Assembly: GCF_003254585.1 (NCBI RefSeq)
Contig: NZ_QJGZ01000037.1
Coordinates: forward strand, 1-64,000
Direction: 5' to 3'
Source of the DNA: Flavobacterium sharifuzzamanii
GTDB lineage: Bacteria > Bacteroidota > Bacteroidia > Flavobacteriales > Flavobacteriaceae
Length of the DNA: 64,000 nucleotides
The first letter of the stretch is position 1, and each line of letters opens with the position of its first letter. Shown one piece after another: positions 16,903 to 24,468 of the stretch. The position numbers and the translations under genes are program-made. The notes beneath the pieces were generated by a model that saw only the letters and a program-made list of their open reading frames with translations, had not been told where the DNA came from and ran no database searches.

Positions 16903-17035
16903 AGGGCGTGACCACAATAAAAAAATGGGACAATCAGCATAACGTTGATTTGCCCATTTTTTTATTGCGGTCGTCCCGATAGCTATCGGGAGCGCTACTT
17001 CGGTAGCCAGCTCCTATCCCTCACGCGAAAAACGT
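16903..17035. repeat. Composite intergenic repeat with stacked hairpins
   Basis: The element holds the word GGGCGTG at 16904, a terminator-like hairpin (AATGGG...GCCCATT, 16924-16958) after exbD, the perfect 16-bp palindrome CCCGATAGCTATCGGG (16975-16990), and GCTAC-TTCG-GTAGC (16994-17007), a classic ultra-stable tetraloop hairpin. It ends in CTATCCCTCACGC, shared with the element at 33917-34014. Confidence 0.7.
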
Positions 17036-17042
17036 TATATTG

Positions 17043-17142
17043 TGTCATTCTGAGGAACGAAGAATCACACTAGAAACTCGCCAAAGATTGGAGACTTAGT
17101 GTGCGGAATTACTTGTGTGATTCTTCGTTCCTCAGAATGACA
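17043..17142. repeat. REP-like long inverted repeat (copy B)
   Basis: Perfect 28-bp arms (17043-17070, 17115-17142) with the core word TCATTCTGAGGAACGAAG. It differs from copy A by a few compensating changes in both arms (TCATCCTGAGG against TCATTCTGAGG), so pairing is preserved. Confidence 0.9.
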
Positions 17143-17157
17143 AACTGGACGGAAATA

Positions 17158-17194
17158 AAAAAAGGCTTTCAGAATTTCTGAAAGCCTTTTTTTA
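17158..17194. terminator. Terminator of tonB
   Basis: AAAGGCTTTCAGA and TCTGAAAGCCTTT pair around a 3-nt loop, with A- and T-runs on both sides, ending 14 bp from the tonB stop. Confidence 0.85.
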
Positions 17195-17208
17195 TGTGTT
17201 TTAAGTTT

Positions 17209-18114
17209 TTAATCCAAACTAAAATTATAAATAATTTTCCCAACTTGTTTTGCAGGAGCATCGCTGTCAGATTCCCATTTGGTATTCATTGCTGCAATTC
17301 TTGCTTGATCTAGCAAACATTTTGCAGTATTGGTAGTTCCTTTAATTCCAGCTGTTGCGCTTATCGTTTTTCCGTTTTGGTCAACGGTAACTTCAACCAC
17401 AACTTTACCTTCTTCATTACAAGTGTATTTTGGAGCTGGTTTAGATAATGCTTTTCTGTTTCCTAGAGAATATCCAGTTCCTCCACCAGAACCTCCACCA
17501 GTTCCTGCTCCGTAACCGCTTCCGGTTCCTATGCCATTTCCAGTTCCGTTACCGCCTCCAGTTCCTCCTCCAGAACCACCACTTCCGTAGTAACCGTTAG
17601 AGTTTAAGCTTCCGTTAGATTTTCCTTTATTTCCTGCTGCTTTATCGTCTCCGTCTCCACCTTTGTTCGAACCTTTCATAATGCTTGCTAATGCATCATT
17701 TGTTGAGTTAGAAACTTTTGGTTTTTCTGGTACAGGTTTTTGTATAGGTTTTTCAACAGGCACAGGTTTCTTCGGTTTCTCTTTGGTCGGAATAACAACA
17801 TCATTATCGGCAGTTGTATTTTCCTGTGTAATTATGGCTTCTTCTTCTGGAGTTGCTTTTGCTGACGCTTGTTTTACATTGTTTTTTACATCCAGAACTT
17901 CGCTTTTATAATTGGCGCCAGAGCCTAAATCGCTATCTCCAAAATTTATGGTCACGCCTCCACCGCCACCTCCGCCATCAGCAAGAGCTACGTTATTTTC
18001 TGGATTGTATGGTGGCCAGAAACGTATAAAGAACAGCAATAGAATTATTACTGCATATATAGCTGTTGTGAATAGCAATGATTTCTTTTGATCTGAAGAA
18101 ATAGAGGAACTCAT
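17209..18114 (-). CDS. tonB: TonB-like energy transducer
   Basis: A 301-residue protein. A short cytosolic N-terminus and one membrane helix (about 13-31, IYAVIILLLFFIRFW) are followed by a periplasmic Pro/Lys-rich spacer (KPKKPVPVEKPIQKPVPEKP) and a striking Gly/Ser/Thr-rich segment (about 175-218). The last 80 residues form a TonB-C-type domain with two Cys residues that could form a disulphide. It should couple ExbB/ExbD energy to outer-membrane receptors such as the one at 44232-46334. It is encoded convergently to exbB-exbD. Confidence 0.85.
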   Translation of the reverse strand: MSSSISSDQKKSLLFTTAIYAVIILLLFFIRFWPPYNPENNVALADGGGGGGGVTINFGDSDLGSGANYKSEVLDVKNNVKQASAKATPEEEAIITQENTTADNDVVIPTKEKPKKPVPVEKPIQKPVPEKPKVSNSTNDALASIMKGSNKGGDGDDKAAGNKGKSNGSLNSNGYYGSGGSGGGTGGGNGTGNGIGTGSGYGAGTGGGSGGGTGYSLGNRKALSKPAPKYTCNEEGKVVVEVTVDQNGKTISATAGIKGTTNTAKCLLDQARIAAMNTKWESDSDAPAKQVGKIIYNFSLD

Positions 18115-18229
18115 TTAAATTCTGAATTTTGAAATGTATTATTTTAAAAACGTTTAAAAGTAGTAAAAATTGTTTAGAATGAAAGAGAGAATTTAACCGC
18201 AAAGGGCGCTAAGTTTTTTTTTAATTTTT

Positions 18230-18593
18230 AACGCAAAGTACGCTAAGATTTACGCAAAGAAACGCAAAGTTTCAATTGACTTAAATTTGAGTGAATCTTA
18301 AGATTAAAAGTTCGCAAAGCATGATCTAGGCAAAGCTTTGCGAACTTAATATTTAGATATTGCTTGCGTTTCAAATTAAAATGCCTTAGCGTACTTTGCG
18401 TTAAAAAAATGCTTGTAATTATAACGCAAAGATTTACGCAAAGAAACGCAAAGTTTTATTTGTCTTAAATTTGAGTGAATCTTAAGATTAAAAGTTCACA
18501 AAGCATGGTCTAGGCAAAGCTTTGCGAACTTAATATTTAGATATTGCTTGCGTTTCAAATTAAAATACCTTAGCGTACTTTGCGTTAAAAAAT
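18230..18593. repeat. Tandem duplication of a 164-bp nested inverted-repeat element
   Basis: Two near-identical copies (18246-18409 and 18430-18593), offset by 184 bp, lie in a 540-bp gene-free gap. The outer dyad AACGCAAAGTACGCTAAG (18230-18247) is complementary to the element's right end (18385-18402 and again 18569-18586). An inner dyad AAGTTCGCAAAGC...GCTTTGCGAACTT lies in each copy. In copy 2 the inner left arm has one change (TTCACAAAG). No ORF of note. Confidence 0.85.
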
Positions 18594-18603
18594 CTATGAC
18601 AAA

Positions 18604-18636
18604 AAAAACGAGCCAAACAATAATGTGGCTCGTTTA
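18604..18636 (-). terminator. Terminator of the glutamate/leucine dehydrogenase gene
   Basis: AAACGAGCC and GGCTCGTTT pair around AAACAATAATGT; the minus-strand reading ends in a T-run. Confidence 0.8.
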
Positions 18637-18654
18637 GAATAAAGTATAAAAAAA

Positions 18655-19881
18655 TTACACTAACTGTTTCAATGCAATCTCAAAAGCAGTTGCACTAATA
18701 TTTGTTTTAGACGAACTCAAAGCATGAGCTTTAACGATTGCATTTTTAATCGTGTCTGATGTATCATTAAAAATAGCCTCGTCTGTCATTTGAACTTTTT
18801 TCTCCATGAAATAAGCAAAAACTCTTGCCATTCCGCAGTTTGAAATAAAATCAGGAATCAAACTTACTTTGCTATCTACTTCTTCCATAATAGAACCAAA
18901 GAAAATTTCTTTGTCAGCAAAAGGAACATTCGCTCCACAAGAGATTACTTCTAATCCGTTTGCAACTAAACTGTCAATTTGAGCTTGTGTTACCAATCTT
19001 GAAGCGGCACAAGGAGTGAAGATCTCAGCACCAATAGTCCAGATTTTAGAATTGATTTCCTCAAACGGAATCATGTTATCGGCAACCAATTTATTTCCGT
19101 CTTTATTTAAGAACAAAGTTCTGATTTCTTCAAAAGAAAAACCTTCTTCTTTTATTAATCCGCCATCACGGTCAATAATTCCGATTACTTTCGCACCCAT
19201 TTCGGCTAAATAGAAAGCAGCAGCAGAACCTACGTTTCCAAAACCTTGCACGATTGCTTTTTTACCTTTAATGTCTCCGCCATAAGTTGCATAAAAATGA
19301 CGAACTGCTTCTGCTACACCATATCCGGTAATCATATCAGCAACAGTATATTTTCTAGTAACGTCTGGTGAGAATTTTGGGTTTTCGATAACCTTAATAA
19401 CACCTTGACGCAATTGCCCGATTCTATTAATTTTATCAGCTTCTGTTGGTTTAAAGTGTCCGTTGAAAACACCTTCCTGCGGATGCCAAACACCACATTC
19501 TTCTGTCATTGGAATTACTTCGTGAATCTCATCAACATTCAAATCTCCCCCAGTTCCATAGTAGCTTTTCAATAACGGAGAAACGGCTTTGTACCAACGC
19601 TGCAAAACACCTTTTTTGCGAGGATCGTTCGGATCAAAATTTATTCCAGATTTAGCTCCTCCAATTGCAGGACCAGAAACTGAGAATTTAACTTCCATAG
19701 TTTTAGCCAAAGACAAAACTTCATTCATGTCTAAGCCTTTTCTCATTCTTGTTCCTCCACCTGCAGCTCCTCCACGAAGTGAATTAATAACAGTCCACCC
19801 TTCGGCTTCTGTTTCTGAATCTTTCCAATTGAAAACAATTTCAGGTGCTTTGTTTTCAAATTGTTGTAATAAATCTTTCAT
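18655..19881 (-). CDS. Glu/Leu/Phe/Val dehydrogenase family protein
   Basis: A 408-residue NAD(P)-dependent amino acid dehydrogenase. The N-terminal dimerisation/substrate domain has GGAAGGGTRMR and VSGPAIGGAKSGINFDP, whose Lys is the usual catalytic residue. The Rossmann domain shows VQGFGNVGSAAAFYLAEMGAKVIGIID (about 213-238), followed by PCAASRLVT. It catalyses reversible oxidative deamination in the cytosol; Glu versus branched-chain preference cannot be read reliably. It is a single gene with its own terminator, next to the duplicated repeat element. Confidence 0.9.
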   Translation of the reverse strand: MKDLLQQFENKAPEIVFNWKDSETEAEGWTVINSLRGGAAGGGTRMRKGLDMNEVLSLAKTMEVKFSVSGPAIGGAKSGINFDPNDPRKKGVLQRWYKAVSPLLKSYYGTGGDLNVDEIHEVIPMTEECGVWHPQEGVFNGHFKPTEADKINRIGQLRQGVIKVIENPKFSPDVTRKYTVADMITGYGVAEAVRHFYATYGGDIKGKKAIVQGFGNVGSAAAFYLAEMGAKVIGIIDRDGGLIKEEGFSFEEIRTLFLNKDGNKLVADNMIPFEEINSKIWTIGAEIFTPCAASRLVTQAQIDSLVANGLEVISCGANVPFADKEIFFGSIMEEVDSKVSLIPDFISNCGMARVFAYFMEKKVQMTDEAIFNDTSDTIKNAIVKAHALSSSKTNISATAFEIALKQLV

Positions 19882-19968
19882 TTTGTTGTGATATGTTTAT
19901 TTTGCGTAAATGTATAAAATAGAATAATGCGAATAATGTATTTTGCATCAAATTTATAAAACAAAAAA

Positions 19969-20001
19969 GAAAAGCCGAAAACTATTTGGTTTTCGGCTTT
20001 C
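19969..20001 (-). terminator. Terminator of the chalcone-isomerase-like gene
   Basis: AAAGCCGAAAAC and GTTTTCGGCTTT pair closely, 23 bp after the stop of the minus-strand gene. Confidence 0.8.
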
Positions 20002-20023
20002 AGAATATTTAAAAAATTAAGAT

Positions 20024-20599
20024 TTATTGTCCTAATAAGTGTTTTTTCAAAGTTTCGTCAACTGGTTTGTCAGAAAGCCAGATTCCGAATAATGCTTTTT
20101 TGAAATCGAATCCAGGAATTTTTCCTTTTAGAACTTCATTTTTACTCACGTAAACATTTTGGTCTAACGGATTGTATGCTAAAATGAAAACATCTTTTTC
20201 TGTAATGGCATCACTTAGATAACTTTTTAACTGCTCAATTCTTGGACGCAATTGCTCAAGATTTGCTCCCGCAGATTTTTCAAAACCTGTGTTCATTGCT
20301 TTTGTCAGTTTACTTGAAGAAACCATAGAAGAAGTAATTTCAATTCTAACAGCCATCTCAGTATCACTATCAATAATGAATTGCGGATCTTGAGTTAATT
20401 GCGATAAATAAAGTGCTTGAACATAAACTTCCAACCACATTTTTGATCTTCCGCCTGCTCCGTTTAATTGTAATGGTTTGCCTTGAAATTCTATTTTTCT
20501 AGGAACTGTAACACCATTAACATCAATTTGAGTTTGGGCTGAAACAGTAGAAAATTGCAAGCTTAAAAGGAATGCCAGTAAAAGTAAAATCTTTTTCAT
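20024..20599 (-). CDS. Secreted chalcone-isomerase-family (CHI-like) protein
   Basis: A 191-residue protein with a signal peptide (MKKILLLLAFLLSLQFSTVSAQ). The mature part matches the bacterial chalcone-isomerase-like domain: VPRKIEFQGKPLQLNGAGGR, then WLEVYVQALYLS, and later RIEITSSMVSSSKLTKAMNTGF. In bacteria this fold is usually not a flavonoid isomerase; a fatty-acid or small-ligand binding role has been proposed, and function is unknown here. The product would be periplasmic. TATTTTTG on the minus strand at 20626-20633 is a possible -7 box. Confidence 0.8.
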   Translation of the reverse strand: MKKILLLLAFLLSLQFSTVSAQTQIDVNGVTVPRKIEFQGKPLQLNGAGGRSKMWLEVYVQALYLSQLTQDPQFIIDSDTEMAVRIEITSSMVSSSKLTKAMNTGFEKSAGANLEQLRPRIEQLKSYLSDAITEKDVFILAYNPLDQNVYVSKNEVLKGKIPGFDFKKALFGIWLSDKPVDETLKKHLLGQ

Positions 20600-20945
20600 A
20601 TTCTATCAAATTTTTATTTTTAAGGCAAAAATAATAGTAATTTATTAATATTTAGGTCATATTGGAAATGTTTTTTTACTAAAATTTTCATGTTTAATAG
20701 TTGTATTGCATTAACAATCAATTTAGTAAGAGTAGGTTTACGTACTTTTACTGATTTTAAGAATTGTCTAACGTTTTAGGTGATTTAAAATGGTTTTTTT
20801 TGGATTTAAAAAACACTTTCAGCCCTAATTTTTCAATCAAAACTTTTATAGAAATTGTTATCAAATTAATGCTCTTTTCAAAAAAAAGTTAAATAATAAC
20901 GAAAACGTTATCGTAATCTTTGCTGATCTATTAATTTTGTATGCG
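20600..20945. promoter_or_regulatory. Divergent regulatory region with two dyads
   Basis: No gene is visible. Two palindromes stand out: AGTAAGAGTA-N8-TACTTTTACT (20725-20752, one mismatch) and ATAACG-AAAA-CGTTAT (20896-20911, perfect), the latter about 40 bp upstream of the acyl-CoA dehydrogenase promoter. Either could be a repressor or activator site. Confidence 0.35.
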
Positions 20946-20949
20946 CGCA

Positions 20950-20980
20950 TTGTAATTTAAACATTTAAAAAGTATCTTTG
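20950..20980 (+). promoter_or_regulatory. Promoter of the acyl-CoA dehydrogenase gene
   Basis: TTG (20950-20952), 20 nt spacer and TATCTTTG (20973-20980) match the Bacteroidota sigma-A consensus fully. The 5' leader would be about 110 nt. Confidence 0.7.
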
Positions 20981-21095
20981 GAAGCCTTTGCATAAAAAAA
21001 TAAGGCAACGAAAAATCACAAAAAAACATAAAAAATCATCAACTAAAGAAATCTGTTTGAAATCTGGTTGAGAAAAACATTTAAAGTAAACTACT

Positions 21096-22238
21096 ATGGA
21101 TTTTAATCTTACCGAAGAACATTTAATGATTCAGCAGGCAGCAAGAGATTTTGCTCAAAATGAATTATTGCCGGGAGTTATTGAACGTGACGAAAAACAA
21201 ATTTTTCCAACTGAGCAAATCAAGAAAATGGGTGAGCTTGGATTTCTTGGAATGATGGTTGATCCTAAATATGGAGGAAGCGGTCTTGACGCTATTTCTT
21301 ATGTTATTGCAATGGAAGAAATTTCTAAAGTTGATGCTTCTGCTTCTGTTGTTATGTCAGTAAACAATTCATTAGTTTGCTGGGGATTGCAAGAGTTTGG
21401 AACTGAAGAGCAAAAACAAAAATACTTGCCAGGTTTAGCTTCTGGAGAAATTCACGGAGCGTTTTGTTTAAGCGAGCCTGAAGCAGGAAGTGATGCAACT
21501 TCACAAAAAACGACAGCAATTGATATGGGAGACCATTATTTAGTTAATGGTACAAAAAACTGGATTACAAACGGAAATACAGCATCTGTATATTTAGTAA
21601 TTGCACAAACTCATCCAGAATTGAAGCATAAAGGAATCAATGCTTTGATTATGACGAAAGATATGCCAGGTTTCTCAGTTGGTCCAAAAGAGCAAAAAAT
21701 GGGAATTCGCGGTTCTGATACGCACTCTTTAATGTTTTCTGATGTAAAAGTTCCAAAAGAAAATAGAATTGGTGAGGATGGTTTCGGATTTAAATTTGCA
21801 ATGAAAACTCTTGCTGGAGGTAGAATCGGTATTGCATCTCAAGCTTTAGGAATTGCTTCTGGAGCTTATGAGTTGGCTCTAAAATATTCAAAAGAGCGTA
21901 AAGCTTTTGGAACTGAAATCTGCAATCATCAGGCAATTGCTTTTAAATTGGCAGATATGGCTGTTAATATTGAAGCAGCGCGTCATTTGTGTATGAAAGC
22001 AGCTTGGGATAAAGACAATCATAAAAATTACGACGTGAGCGGTGCGATGGCAAAATTATTTGCTTCGCAAGTTGCCATGGACACTGCAGTTGAAGCGGTT
22101 CAAATTCACGGAGGTAACGGATACGTAAAAGAATATCATGTAGAGCGTTTAATGCGTGATGCAAAAATTACTCAGATTTACGAAGGAACTTCTGAAATTC
22201 AGAAAATCGTAATTTCTAGAGCGGTTATTGCTGGATAA
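21096..22238 (+). CDS. Acyl-CoA dehydrogenase
   Basis: A 380-residue FAD enzyme with the full family layout: an N-terminal helical domain, the middle-domain signature GAFCLSEPEAGSDATS (about 126-141) and WITNGNTASVYLV, and a C-terminal domain with QIHGGNGYVKEYHVERLMRDAKITQIYEGTSEIQ, in which the Glu of YEGTSE is the usual catalytic base. It oxidises acyl-CoA to enoyl-CoA, passing electrons to ETF. It is most like short/branched-chain butyryl-CoA-type enzymes, by inference. A clear promoter and a terminator make it a single transcription unit. Confidence 0.95.
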   Translation: MDFNLTEEHLMIQQAARDFAQNELLPGVIERDEKQIFPTEQIKKMGELGFLGMMVDPKYGGSGLDAISYVIAMEEISKVDASASVVMSVNNSLVCWGLQEFGTEEQKQKYLPGLASGEIHGAFCLSEPEAGSDATSQKTTAIDMGDHYLVNGTKNWITNGNTASVYLVIAQTHPELKHKGINALIMTKDMPGFSVGPKEQKMGIRGSDTHSLMFSDVKVPKENRIGEDGFGFKFAMKTLAGGRIGIASQALGIASGAYELALKYSKERKAFGTEICNHQAIAFKLADMAVNIEAARHLCMKAAWDKDNHKNYDVSGAMAKLFASQVAMDTAVEAVQIHGGNGYVKEYHVERLMRDAKITQIYEGTSEIQKIVISRAVIAG

Positions 22239-22260
22239 ATAATCTTAGAATTTTTTTTAT

Positions 22261-22294
22261 ACCCTTTCGGCTTTTAGTTGAAAGGGTTTTTTTA
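22261..22294 (+). terminator. Terminator of the acyl-CoA dehydrogenase gene
   Basis: ACCCTTTC and GAAAGGGT pair with a GGCTTTTAGTT loop, followed by a T-run. Confidence 0.8.
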
Positions 22295-22369
22295 TGAATA
22301 TTCTATTACTTTTCATAAGTTTATGCTCCAATAAATTTTATTATCAATCATCAATAAAAACAGAAAACC

Positions 22370-23347
22370 ATGAGAAAGCTATACTTTTTGCTTCCAGTTA
22401 TTTTTTTAGCCTGTAAATCGGGAACTTCAACGACAAAGGAAAATGAAGTAAAAATAAATGCAAAGCCACTAGAAATCAGTTATAAAGTAAGAGAAAATGA
22501 AATCTCAGATTTCCTGAAGTATCTTTCTTCTGATGAATTGGAAGGACGTGAAACTGGAACAAAAGGAATTGAAAAAGCGGCTGTTTTCTTGGAGGATTTT
22601 TTAAAGAAAAATAAAATCAAACCATATTTTAAGACCTATCGTGATACTTTAACCAATTTTGAGTCTCCAGCTTTTAATATTGTTGGAGTTATTGAAGGAA
22701 CTGATCCTCAATTAAAAAAAGAATTTGTCGTATTAAGTGCACATTATGATCATATTGGTTTGGAGAAAAAAGAACAAGCCGATAAAATAAATAATGGTGC
22801 GAATGATGATGCTTCGGGGGTAACTTCTGTTGCGGCGATGGCAAAATATTTTAGCGAAACAAAATCGAATAAGAGAAGTATTTTGATAGTATTCTTTGCT
22901 GGAGAAGAAAAAGGATTATTAGGGTCTAAAAGTTTAGTAGAGAAATTAAAAAAACAAAACTTCAACCTTTATACACAATTAAATATCGAAATGATTGGTG
23001 TGCCAATGAAGCGTGATTATTTAGCATACATTACAGGTTTTGATAAATCGAACATGGCGCAAAAAATAAACGAATATACAGGGAAAAAGACTATCGGATT
23101 TTTGCCAAAAGAAGCAGAATATCAATTGTTCTATCGTTCAGATAATTATTCGTTCTTTCAAGCTTTTGGCAAACCATGTCAATCTGTAAGTACTTTTGAC
23201 TTTGAAAATTTTGATTTTTATCACCATGTTTCAGATGAATTTAAAGTAATGGATATTCCGCATATCACTGCATTCACTCAGGAATTATTGCCAGCCGTGA
23301 CAAAAATTGCTGTTTCGCCTACGCAAGAAATAACCATGAATAAATAA
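22370..23347 (+). CDS. M28-family metallopeptidase lipoprotein
   Basis: A 325-residue protein with a lipoprotein signal (IFLAC, Cys15). The zinc aminopeptidase motifs of family M28 are in order: LSAHYDHIG (first His/Asp), NGANDDASG (bridging Asp), FFAGEEKGLLGS (catalytic Glu and ligand), NIEMIG (Asp replaced by Glu) and FYHHVSDEF (last His). It should be anchored to a membrane facing the periplasm or outside and release N-terminal residues from peptides. It is followed after 35 bp by an SDR gene that has its own promoter-like box. Confidence 0.88.
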   Translation: MRKLYFLLPVIFLACKSGTSTTKENEVKINAKPLEISYKVRENEISDFLKYLSSDELEGRETGTKGIEKAAVFLEDFLKKNKIKPYFKTYRDTLTNFESPAFNIVGVIEGTDPQLKKEFVVLSAHYDHIGLEKKEQADKINNGANDDASGVTSVAAMAKYFSETKSNKRSILIVFFAGEEKGLLGSKSLVEKLKKQNFNLYTQLNIEMIGVPMKRDYLAYITGFDKSNMAQKINEYTGKKTIGFLPKEAEYQLFYRSDNYSFFQAFGKPCQSVSTFDFENFDFYHHVSDEFKVMDIPHITAFTQELLPAVTKIAVSPTQEITMNK

Positions 23348-23370
23348 GAGGCTGTTTTACAGCATTTGAT

Positions 23371-23378
23371 TATTTTTG
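23371..23378 (+). promoter_or_regulatory. -7 box 4 nt before the SDR start codon (leaderless architecture)
   Basis: TATTTTTG, then CTCC, then ATG. The spacing equals that at 13853, 33073 and 37201. No exact TTG at -33. Confidence 0.4.
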
Positions 23379-23382
23379 CTCC

Positions 23383-24060
23383 ATGAAAAATATTATTGTT
23401 ACAGGAACAAGCAGAGGAATTGGTTATGAATTAGCCTTGAAATTTGCTGAAGCTGGCCATCAGGTTTTGGCCATTTCCAGAAAAATACCGCAAGCACTTT
23501 TAGAACATCAAAACATAACTTGTCTGTCTGTTGATTTGGCAGATGAAACGGCTTTAGGTCAAGTCGAAAATTTCCTTTCTTCAACTTGGAAAAAAGTTGA
23601 TGCAGTAGTTCATAATGCAGGAGCTTTGCTTTTAAAACCTTTTGCAGAAACTACTCAGGCAGATTTTGAAAGTATTTATAAAGTGAATGTTTTTGCAGTA
23701 GCGAATTTGACTCGTATCTGTATTCCGTATTTAGAAAAAGGAAGCCATGTTGTTACTATAAGTTCGATTGGCGGAGTTCGCGGAAGTTTGAAGTTTGCCG
23801 GATTGGCGGCGTATAGTTCGAGTAAAGGCGCTGTGATTACTTTAAGCGAATTATTAGCAGAAGAATATAAAGAAAAAGGAATTTCATTTAATGTTCTGGC
23901 TTTAGGATCTGTTCAGACCGAAATGCTAAACGAAGCTTTCCCTGGATACCAAGCGCCAATTTCAGCAGAAGGAATGGCAACTTATATTTATGATTTCACA
24001 TTAAACGGAAATAAATATTTTAACGGAAAAGTGTTAGAAGTTTCTTCAACGAATCCGTAA
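23383..24060 (+). CDS. Short-chain dehydrogenase/reductase
   Basis: A 225-residue classical SDR. The Rossmann motif TGTSRGIG is near the N-terminus (7-14), NAGALL follows (about 85-90), and the catalytic Ser in TISSIGG and YSSSKGA (Tyr-x-x-x-Lys) are present. The C-terminus ends ISAEGMATYIYDF...GKVLEVSSTNP. It is an NAD(P)-dependent oxidoreductase in the cytosol with unknown substrate. A perfect -7 box 4 nt before its ATG suggests a leaderless transcript. The inverted-repeat-framed four-helix-bundle gene starts 27 bp after the stop. Confidence 0.92.
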   Translation: MKNIIVTGTSRGIGYELALKFAEAGHQVLAISRKIPQALLEHQNITCLSVDLADETALGQVENFLSSTWKKVDAVVHNAGALLLKPFAETTQADFESIYKVNVFAVANLTRICIPYLEKGSHVVTISSIGGVRGSLKFAGLAAYSSSKGAVITLSELLAEEYKEKGISFNVLALGSVQTEMLNEAFPGYQAPISAEGMATYIYDFTLNGNKYFNGKVLEVSSTNP

Positions 24061-24062
24061 AT

Positions 24063-24465
24063 AGTTATGAATTATGAGTTTTGAATTATGAGTGAGAGTA
24101 TTGTGAAAACTAAAAGTTTTGAGTTAGCTGTAAGAGGAGTTAATTTTTATAAATGGCTAGTTTCAGAAAGGAAAGAATTTGTAATGAGTAAGCAGTTTTT
24201 GCGTTCGGTTACTTCAGTTGGTGCCAATGTTCGGGAAGCTGTGAATGCTCAAAGCAAACCTGATTTTATTCATAAATTATCGATTTCTCAAAAAGAATGT
24301 GATGAATCAATGTATTGGTTGGAAATATTGATTGCTACGAATTATATTTCTAATGCGGAATTTGAATCAATGCACAAGCAATTTGAAGAAGTGCTAAAAA
24401 TCATAAAAAGTATAATTTTAACAACAAAGAAAAAACTCATAACTCAAAACTCATAATTCATAATT
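24063..24465. mobile_element. Inverted-repeat-framed cassette carrying a four-helix-bundle gene
   Basis: Left arm 24063-24093 and right arm 24434-24465 are complementary over about 31 bp with three mismatches. Both consist of 7-nt words of the type TTATGAR. The left arm supplies the gene's ATG and the right arm its last codons and stop. No transposase is present. It is a non-autonomous or otherwise undescribed cassette. It could also be a gene that happened to be flanked by two copies of the intergenic word repeat. Confidence 0.45.
24088..24456 (+). CDS. Four-helix-bundle protein (23S rRNA IVS / Avd-like family)
   Basis: A 122-residue all-helical protein of the family first known from ORFs in 23S rRNA intervening sequences, and which also includes Avd of diversity-generating retroelements. 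Diagnostic segments are FYKWLVSERKEFVMSKQFLR, SVTSVGANVREAVNAQSKPDF and KECDESMYWLEIL. Family members form pentameric basic barrels that can bind nucleic acid. No reverse transcriptase or variable repeat is seen nearby, so this is a stand-alone member. Start and stop codons both lie in the flanking inverted repeats (see the cassette entry). Confidence 0.85.
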   Translation: MSESIVKTKSFELAVRGVNFYKWLVSERKEFVMSKQFLRSVTSVGANVREAVNAQSKPDFIHKLSISQKECDESMYWLEILIATNYISNAEFESMHKQFEEVLKIIKSIILTTKKKLITQNS

Positions 24466-24468
24466 AAA

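Noticed and set aside
14008..17142. Inverted repeats as ends of an insertion sequence or composite transposon
   Set aside because: The elements are self-contained hairpins, and the 2.9 kb between them holds housekeeping genes (folC, exbBD, tRNA-Val) without a transposase.
18230..18593. Possible CRISPR array, from evenly repeated words
   Set aside because: Only two long copies with inner dyads, no unique spacers of constant length, and no cas genes in the window.
24088..24456. Part of a diversity-generating retroelement, because Avd belongs to this protein family
   Set aside because: No reverse transcriptase, template repeat or variable-repeat gene lies nearby.
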